Shown here piece by piece: positions 15,157-20,126 of a stretch of DNA of 20,126 nt. The DNA is from an uncultured Phascolarctobacterium sp. (lineage in GTDB: Bacteria; Bacillota; Negativicutes; Acidaminococcales; Acidaminococcaceae). Both the position numbers and the translations under genes were made by a program. Position 1 is the first letter of the stretch; every line of letters begins with the position of its first letter. The DNA lies in NCBI RefSeq assembly GCF_905212365.1, contig NZ_CAJMEH010000039.1:1-20126 (forward strand), written 5' to 3'. Under the pieces are notes generated by a model. It worked only from the letters and a program-made list of their open reading frames with translations. It did not search any database and was not told where the DNA came from.

Positions 15157-15174
15157 ATTTTCAATAACATTCAA
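15147..15174 (-). promoter_or_regulatory. Promoter of the glycosyltransferase gene
   Basis: On the minus strand TTGAAT (15169-15174), 16 bases, then TACAAT (15147-15152). The start would be near 15140, about 65 bases before the ATG. It occupies the same DNA as the promoter pointing the other way. Confidence 0.55.
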
Positions 15175-15206
15175 TCACAGAAATGTTTAATTAATGAAAA
15201 ATTTTT

Positions 15207-15212
15207 GGGAGG
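15207..15212 (+). promoter_or_regulatory. Ribosome binding site fixing a GTG start
   Basis: GGGAGG lies 8 bases before the GTG at 15221. The in-frame ATG 27 bases earlier (15194) overlaps an A/T-rich stretch without any such site, so the GTG is preferred. Confidence 0.85.
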
Positions 15213-15220
15213 TTCTCAAA

Positions 15221-16273
15221 GTGACTAAAAGAATACCCGTAGAAAAATTTAACTTTCCTGTAGAAGAAATCAAATCCGGTTATTATACCGACGCTTATTT
15301 TCTGCGTTCCGAAGAAATTTTAAACGGCGATAATTATCATCCCCGCGTATTGATGCAGGTATTTGCCCGCGATAACGTAGTAGTCTGCGGTACCGACGAG
15401 GTTATTGCCCTGATTAAAACCTGCGCCTTCCATCCGGAAGACATCGTTATTCATTCCCTGCGCGACGGCGAAGAGGTCAGCGAATGGGAAACCGTTATGA
15501 CCATCGAAGGCGACTATGCCGACTTCGCCCATCTGGAAACTCTCTATCTGGGTATTTTGGCGCGTCAAAGCCGCATCGCTACCAATGTACGCCGCGTAGT
15601 AAAAGCAGCCAACGGCAAGCCCGTTCTGTTCTTCCCCGCCCGTTATGATATCTACCAAACGCAGGAATCTGACGGTTATGCAGCTATGGTCGGCGGCATC
15701 ACCGGCTTTTCCACCGACGCCAATGCCCGCGCCTACGGCGGCAAAGGCTTGGGCACTATTCCTCACGCGCTCATCGCTTCTTATAACGGCGATACCGTAG
15801 CGGCAACGGAGGCCTTTGACAAATACGTTGATCCCTCCATCGCCCGCATCGCTTTGGTGGATTTCGACAACGACTGCGTAAACACCTCTTTGGCCGTAGC
15901 CCGCAAGCTGGGCAAAAAGCTGGCAGGCGTGCGTCTGGATACTTCCGGCAGCATGGTTGATAAAAGCCTGTGGACCCAAATCGGCACTTTTAAGCCCACC
16001 GGCGTCTGCAAAGAATTGGTCTGCAACGTGCGCAGGGCTTTGGATGTGGAAGGCTTCAACCACGTTAAAATTATCGTATCCGGCGGCTTTGACGCTGCCC
16101 GCGTAGCGGCCTTTGAAGAGCTGGGCGTGCCCGTAGATACCTACGCCGTAGGCTCCTCCTTCTTCGACGGCAACATCAATTTTACCGCCGATATCGTAAA
16201 GGTCAACGGCAAGGACTGCGCTAAAGCAGGCCGCAAGTATAACCCCAATCCCAAACTGGAACTGGTTGATTAA
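15221..16273 (+). CDS. Nicotinate phosphoribosyltransferase (short form)
   Basis: A 350-residue enzyme of NAD salvage that joins nicotinate to phosphoribosyl pyrophosphate. Features of the family include the early SGYYTDAYF, a HLETLYLGILARQSRIAT region (near 108-125) like the conserved LE...L..Q..VAT stretch of the family, and GGITGFSTDANARAYG. It also has GTIPHALI with the conserved histidine, the LVDFDND strand, VRLDTSG, and the phosphate-binding end IIVSGGFDAARV. At 350 residues it is shorter than classical PncB (about 400-490) and nearer to the compact archaeal-type enzymes, so a related role such as nicotinamide use cannot be excluded. The start is GTG, set by GGGAGG 8 bases upstream. 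It has its own promoter and is followed by a terminator-like hairpin before hydF. Confidence 0.85.
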   Translation: MTKRIPVEKFNFPVEEIKSGYYTDAYFLRSEEILNGDNYHPRVLMQVFARDNVVVCGTDEVIALIKTCAFHPEDIVIHSLRDGEEVSEWETVMTIEGDYADFAHLETLYLGILARQSRIATNVRRVVKAANGKPVLFFPARYDIYQTQESDGYAAMVGGITGFSTDANARAYGGKGLGTIPHALIASYNGDTVAATEAFDKYVDPSIARIALVDFDNDCVNTSLAVARKLGKKLAGVRLDTSGSMVDKSLWTQIGTFKPTGVCKELVCNVRRALDVEGFNHVKIIVSGGFDAARVAAFEELGVPVDTYAVGSSFFDGNINFTADIVKVNGKDCAKAGRKYNPNPKLELVD

Positions 16274-16333
16274 AACCTGCCGTTACGCAGGCTTTCGCAT
16301 ACTTCCAGCGTTTATCAGGAAGTCAAGAATTTT

Positions 16334-16366
16334 AAGCACTGGGGCTTGTTCCTCAGTGCTTTTTGT
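16334..16366 (+). terminator. Terminator between the phosphoribosyltransferase gene and hydF
   Basis: An 11-base stem, AAGCACTGGGG (16334-16344) with CCTCAGTGCTT (16351-16361, one G-U pair), a 6-base loop, then a T-run ending at 16364. Two weaker hairpins precede it in the same gap: CCTGC/GCAGG near 16276-16291 and ACTTCC/GGAAGT at 16301-16323. Only 31 bases separate the T-run from the hydF ATG. Confidence 0.85.
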
Positions 16367-16381
16367 CTATACGGCTCTTTG

Positions 16382-16388
16382 AAGGAGG
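16382..16388 (+). promoter_or_regulatory. Ribosome binding site of hydF
   Basis: AAGGAGG, 7 bases before the ATG. It excludes the upstream in-frame TTG as the start. Confidence 0.9.
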
Positions 16389-16395
16389 TAATCTT

Positions 16396-17622
16396 ATGAG
16401 CTTAAATACTACTCCCGCTGCGGAACGCATCCATATCGGCATCTTCGGCCGACGCAACGCAGGTAAATCCAGCCTTATCAACGCTCTTACCAGTCAGGAC
16501 TTAGCCATCGTCAGCGAGCAAAAAGGCACTACTACCGACCCTGTTTATAAGGCCATGGAGCTTTTGCCCTTAGGGCCTGTTATGATAATCGACACGCCGG
16601 GCATCGACGATGAAGGCGAGCTGGGCCGCCAACGCATCGATAAGGCTTACCAGGTACTTAACAAAACCGATATCGCCCTTTTGGTAGTCGACGCCGCCGC
16701 AGGCTTAGCCAAAGAAGATAAGGAGCTGTGGCAGCAGATACAGCGCAAGGACCTGCCTGCAATTCTGGTGCTCAATAAAATGGAAACGCTGGCGGAAATG
16801 CAGCAGGCTGTCATCACTGCCAGCGCTCTCACGCTGACCAAAAGCTGCTTTCTCGTCAGCACTAAAACCGGTCAGAATATCCGCGAGCTGAAAGAAGCCA
16901 TCGCCGCCCTCAAGCCGCGGGAAACGGAACGCCAGCTGGTAGGCGATTTGCTAAAGCCGCTCGACACAGTAATCCTAGTAACCCCCATCGACAGCGCCGC
17001 GCCCAAGGGCCGCCTGATACTGCCCCAGCAGCAGGTGCTGCGCAATGTATTGGATAATAATGGCATCGCCATGGTCGTTCAGGAAACAGAGCTGGCCCAA
17101 GCGCTGCTCAAGCTAGCAGAACCTCCGCGTCTGGTAATCACCGACAGCCAGGCCTTTGCCAAGGTCAGCCAAATTGTGGCGCCCAGCGTTCCCCTCACCT
17201 CTTTTTCCATACTTATGGCTCGCTATAAGGGCAGCCTTTATCACGCCGTTAAAGCCGTGCGCACATTGGACAGCATTGCCGACGGCGATAAGATTCTCAT
17301 CAGCGAAGGCTGTACCCATCACCGCCAGTGCCAGGATATCGGCACCGTGAAAATGCCCAACTGGATACGCGCCTATACCAAGGCCGAGCCTCAATTTGTT
17401 TTTACCAGCGGTATCGAATTTCCCCAGGACCTTAGTCCCTACAAGCTGGTGGTTCACTGCGGCGCCTGTATGCTCAATGAAAAAGAAATGCAGTACCGCA
17501 ATAAAACGGCGCTGGAGCAAAACGTGCCTATGACTAACTACGGCATCGCCATAGCTTATATGCACGGCATCTTAAAGCGTACTATAGCGCCGCTGCCAGA
17601 CGTAGCAAAGCTGCTGGAATAA
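16396..17622 (+). CDS. hydF: [FeFe]-hydrogenase maturation GTPase HydF
   Basis: A 408-residue GTPase and iron-sulfur scaffold on which the di-iron subcluster of [FeFe]-hydrogenase is built before transfer to the apoenzyme. The N-terminal GTPase has G1 GRRNAGKS (18-25), a G2 threonine in KGTTTDPV, G3 DTPG (66-69) and G4 NKME (127-130). The C-terminal cluster-binding domain keeps the diagnostic pattern: C306-x-H308, then 46 residues, then C355-x2-C358. A middle dimerisation domain connects them. The start ATG has AAGGAGG 7 bases upstream; an in-frame TTG further up falls inside the terminator and is rejected. Partners hydE and hydG are not in this window, so hydF is separated from them here. 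It ends convergent with purL. Confidence 0.95.
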   Translation: MSLNTTPAAERIHIGIFGRRNAGKSSLINALTSQDLAIVSEQKGTTTDPVYKAMELLPLGPVMIIDTPGIDDEGELGRQRIDKAYQVLNKTDIALLVVDAAAGLAKEDKELWQQIQRKDLPAILVLNKMETLAEMQQAVITASALTLTKSCFLVSTKTGQNIRELKEAIAALKPRETERQLVGDLLKPLDTVILVTPIDSAAPKGRLILPQQQVLRNVLDNNGIAMVVQETELAQALLKLAEPPRLVITDSQAFAKVSQIVAPSVPLTSFSILMARYKGSLYHAVKAVRTLDSIADGDKILISEGCTHHRQCQDIGTVKMPNWIRAYTKAEPQFVFTSGIEFPQDLSPYKLVVHCGACMLNEKEMQYRNKTALEQNVPMTNYGIAIAYMHGILKRTIAPLPDVAKLLE

Positions 17623-17668
17623 ATCATCTCCGCAGAAAAGCTTTGCCCACTGCAAGAAGCTTGCCAGC

Positions 17669-17707
17669 AAAAAAGCCATCGCCTCTTTACGGAAGCGATG
17701 GCTTTTT
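17669..17707. terminator. Bidirectional terminator between convergent hydF and purL
   Basis: A long stem, AAAAAAGCCATCGC (17669-17682) with GCGATGGCTTTTT (17695-17707), around a 12-base loop. It has A-runs on the left and T-runs on the right, so it ends in a T-run on both strands. It lies 46 bases after the hydF stop and 10 bases after the purL stop. Confidence 0.93.
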
Positions 17708-17717
17708 ACGTCACTGT

Positions 17718-20126
17718 TTATTTAAAATAATTTACGCCGCTCTTGAACAGCTTTTGATCCTTTTCGCCGGCAATATTGCGGAACAGGCCGGGAGCAAAAC
17801 GCTCGCTATGGCCCATCTTGCCCAGAATACGTCCGTCGGGGCTGGTAATGCCCTCGATAGCGTACAGGCTGCCGTTAGGATTATACGGCGTGTTCATAGT
17901 GGGAACGCCCTGCATATTTACATACTGGGTAGCTACCTGACCGTTGGCAAACAGCTCCTTGATAACGCTTTCCGGCGCATAGAAGCGGCCCTCGCCGTGG
18001 GATACGGCAATAGCGTGCTCCTCGCCCGGCTCGCAGCAGCTGAGCCACGGGGATTTATTGGAAACCACTCTGGTCGTCACGATTTGCGAAATATGACGGC
18101 CGATATTATTAAAGGTCAGCGTGGGAGATGCAGCGGACAAATCGCGGATTTCGCCATAAGGCACCAAGCCCAGCTTAATTAACGCCTGGAAGCCGTTGCA
18201 GATGCCCAGCATCAGACCGTCGCGGTTTTCCAGCAGGTCGCTGATGGCTTCTTTAATGCGCGGATTGCGGAACATAGTAGCGATAAATTTACCGCTGCCG
18301 TCAGGCTCGTCGCCAGCGCTGAAGCCGCCGGGAATCATCACGATTTGAGCGTTATTGATATATTTAACCATGGCCTCTACGGATTCTTCGATAGCAGCCG
18401 CAGTCAGATTGCGTACAATAAAGGTATCGGCCACAGCTCCTGCAGCTTCAAAAGCACGGGCGCTGTCGTATTCGCAGTTGTTGCCGGGGAACACGGGGAT
18501 AAACACCCGCGGCTTAGCAATATTTACCGGCGCAGTCAGCGACAGCTCCGCTTTATACAGAGGCATATTGATATCGACAGGCTCTTCTGCTTCCGGCAGT
18601 CTGTCCGGGAAGATAGTCTGCAAAGGCGCACGGTAAGCCTCCAAAGCCTTATCGGCAGCAATAAGCGTATCGTTAATGGCAATACCGGCCTGCTCTGTCG
18701 TGTGGCCCAGGAGCATATAATCCAAACCGTCGAACAGCTCCTCCGGCTCTGCGCCGTCGGCCAGCTCCAAAACCATACCGCCGGGCTGCAGCGTAAACAG
18801 GCTATCCGTATCGTGGAAGGGCTTAATAAATTCAAAGCCCAGCTCGTTGCCCATAGCCATGGTCGTTACTAAAGCGGCGATACCGCCCTCTTTAACAGCG
18901 GCTGCCGCTGCGATTTTGCCTGCTCCCATAGCGTTGTGAACGGCAGTCAGATTTTTGCGCAAAGCGGCAAAATCCAGCACCTCCGCAGTATCGCGCGGGC
19001 AAGACAGGAATACAACCTTATGTCCTGCCGCTTTAAATTCTGCGGACACGGCCTTATTGCCGTCGATTACGCCTACGGCAAAGGATACCAGCGTCGGCGG
19101 CACAGTTTTATCCATAAAGGTCCCGCTCATGGAATCCTTGCCACCGATGGCAGGCAGGTCCAAGGCGTCCAGCGTAGTGAACGCGCCCAGCAAAGCGCTG
19201 AAGGGCTGGCCCCAGCTATTGGCGTCGTGCAGCTTCGGGAAATACTCCTGCAATGTCAGGCGCAGCTTAATCGGGTCGGCGCCCAAAGCTACGGCGCGAA
19301 CTACGGATTCCGTTACTGCATACATTGCGCCGTGGAAAGGACTCCAGCAGGCCACGGCAGGATTATAGCCGCAGGCCATAACCGTAGCGGCGTCAGTATT
19401 ACCATGCAGCACCGGAATGCGTCCTACCATGCCCTCGCTGGGCGTAAGCTGGGTTTTGCCGCCGAAGGGCATCAGTACGGTGCCGCGGCCGATAGTGCTG
19501 TCAAAGCGCTCGGACAGACCCTTTTGGCTGCACACATTCAGGCGGCCCAGATTATTGAGCCAGGCAGCTTCCAAATCTTTTGCCTTCTGCGCTTCCTCCG
19601 GCACATGCTCAAAGACGTTATCCTGCTGCTCCTCGCTTACTACTACATTGGTATGCTGTGCCACGCCGTTAGTATCCAGGAAAGCGCGGGACAAATCGAC
19701 AATTTTATCGCCGCGCCAGTACATCACAAGACGCGGGTCGGCAGTAACCTCGGCTACAACGGTAGCCTCAAGGTTTTCCTCATCGGCATATTTTATAAAG
19801 GCGTCGCGATTAGCGGCTTCGATAACTACCGCCATGCGCTCCTGAGATTCGGAAATAGCCAGCTCGGTGCCGTCCAAGCCCTCGTATTTCTTCGGCACTT
19901 TATCCAAATCGATAACCAAGCCGTCGGTCAGCTCGCCGATAGCTACGGATACGCCGCCTGCGCCAAAGTCGTTGCAGCGTTTAATCATAGCCGTAACGGC
20001 AGGATTACGGAACAAGCGCTGAATCTTGCGCTCCGTCGGCGGATTGCCCTTCTGTACCTCTGCGCCGCAGCTCATCAGGGAATCTACGGTATGCTCCTTG
20101 GAGGAACCCGTTGCGCCGCCGCAGCC
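17718..20126 (-). CDS. purL: Phosphoribosylformylglycinamidine synthase, single-chain form (partial, N-terminus outside window)
   Basis: The C-terminal 802 residues of FGAM synthase, which converts FGAR to FGAM using glutamine and ATP in purine synthesis. The frame is open to the right edge, where the residues GCGGATGSSKEHTVDSL match the conserved region just before CGAEVQKGNPPTERK, so the gene continues beyond. Visible parts are the synthetase core (DFGAGGVSVAIGELTDGL, GNTDAATVMACGYNP, SPFHGAMYAV, AIGGKDSMSGTF) and a C-terminal class I glutaminase domain. That domain includes FIPVFPGNNCEYDSARAF, PGGFSAGDEPDGSGKF, the nucleophile cysteine in GICNGFQALIKLG (codon at 18198-18200), and the histidine and glutamate of SHGEGRF. 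The fused glutaminase and these motifs fit the single-chain form of Clostridia and relatives rather than separate PurQ/PurL/PurS. It ends at a bidirectional terminator shared with hydF. Confidence 0.97.
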   Translation of the reverse strand, partial: GCGGATGSSKEHTVDSLMSCGAEVQKGNPPTERKIQRLFRNPAVTAMIKRCNDFGAGGVSVAIGELTDGLVIDLDKVPKKYEGLDGTELAISESQERMAVVIEAANRDAFIKYADEENLEATVVAEVTADPRLVMYWRGDKIVDLSRAFLDTNGVAQHTNVVVSEEQQDNVFEHVPEEAQKAKDLEAAWLNNLGRLNVCSQKGLSERFDSTIGRGTVLMPFGGKTQLTPSEGMVGRIPVLHGNTDAATVMACGYNPAVACWSPFHGAMYAVTESVVRAVALGADPIKLRLTLQEYFPKLHDANSWGQPFSALLGAFTTLDALDLPAIGGKDSMSGTFMDKTVPPTLVSFAVGVIDGNKAVSAEFKAAGHKVVFLSCPRDTAEVLDFAALRKNLTAVHNAMGAGKIAAAAAVKEGGIAALVTTMAMGNELGFEFIKPFHDTDSLFTLQPGGMVLELADGAEPEELFDGLDYMLLGHTTEQAGIAINDTLIAADKALEAYRAPLQTIFPDRLPEAEEPVDINMPLYKAELSLTAPVNIAKPRVFIPVFPGNNCEYDSARAFEAAGAVADTFIVRNLTAAAIEESVEAMVKYINNAQIVMIPGGFSAGDEPDGSGKFIATMFRNPRIKEAISDLLENRDGLMLGICNGFQALIKLGLVPYGEIRDLSAASPTLTFNNIGRHISQIVTTRVVSNKSPWLSCCEPGEEHAIAVSHGEGRFYAPESVIKELFANGQVATQYVNMQGVPTMNTPYNPNGSLYAIEGITSPDGRILGKMGHSERFAPGLFRNIAGEKDQKLFKSGVNYFK

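Noticed and set aside
15320..16063. A 247-codon minus-strand frame
   Set aside because: It is antisense to the nicotinate phosphoribosyltransferase gene, without motifs or a start signal.
16363..16395. A TTG start adding 11 residues to HydF
   Set aside because: It falls in the T-run of the terminator and has no ribosome binding site; the ATG at 16396 has a perfect one.
1..20126. CRISPR array, insertion sequence, prophage or toxin-antitoxin genes
   Set aside because: I saw no regularly spaced repeats, transposase or integrase motifs, or small paired genes. All long frames without overlap conflicts are recognised chromosomal families.

Overview
The window is ordinary bacterial chromosome with housekeeping genes and no sign of phage, plasmid or insertion sequence. 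Gene content points to an anaerobic member of the Bacillota (Firmicutes). The clues are AGGAGG-type ribosome binding sites, the rplS-lepB-ylqF-rnhB-yraN-comM and dprA-topA-trmFO blocks, a single-chain PurL carrying its own glutaminase domain, the [FeFe]-hydrogenase maturase HydF, and a DUF4080-type radical SAM protein. I lean towards Negativicutes or a related Clostridia lineage, but this is inference from gene content and not a database match.

Layout, left to right. A strong leftward promoter lies at the extreme left edge and serves a gene outside the window. Next comes a leftward B12-binding-like radical SAM gene, divergent from the rightward oligopeptidase gene pepF. The two share a promoter region built around a 56-base imperfect palindrome. 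A tRNA-Leu(CAA) follows, with a perfect consensus promoter and its own terminator. From about 4.1 to 15.1 kb every gene is on the minus strand. In transcription order these are an MGDG-synthase-like glycosyltransferase, dprA-topA-trmFO, rplS with a leader, lepB-ylqF, and rnhB-yraN-comM. Promoters and terminators visible between the groups suggest five transcription units, although no clear promoter is seen for rnhB. On the plus strand from 15.1 to 17.6 kb lie a short nicotinate phosphoribosyltransferase and hydF, separated by a terminator-like hairpin. A bidirectional terminator then separates hydF from purL, which is on the minus strand and runs off the right edge.

Roles. The minus-strand block serves genome upkeep and translation: DNA uptake and recombination (DprA, ComM), supercoiling (TopA), RNA-primer and RNA/DNA-hybrid removal (RNase HII), tRNA methylation (TrmFO), ribosome assembly and structure (RbgA/YlqF, L19), and protein export (LepB). 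The flanks add NAD salvage, purine synthesis, hydrogenase maturation and peptide degradation.

I found no convincing new multi-gene system. The points most worth a second look are the palindrome between duplicated extended -10 promoters before pepF, the permuted order of the dprA-topA-trmFO and rplS-comM blocks, the face-to-face overlapping promoters before the NAD-salvage gene, and the terminator-like hairpin just before hydF. No gap without a gene exceeds 300 bases.
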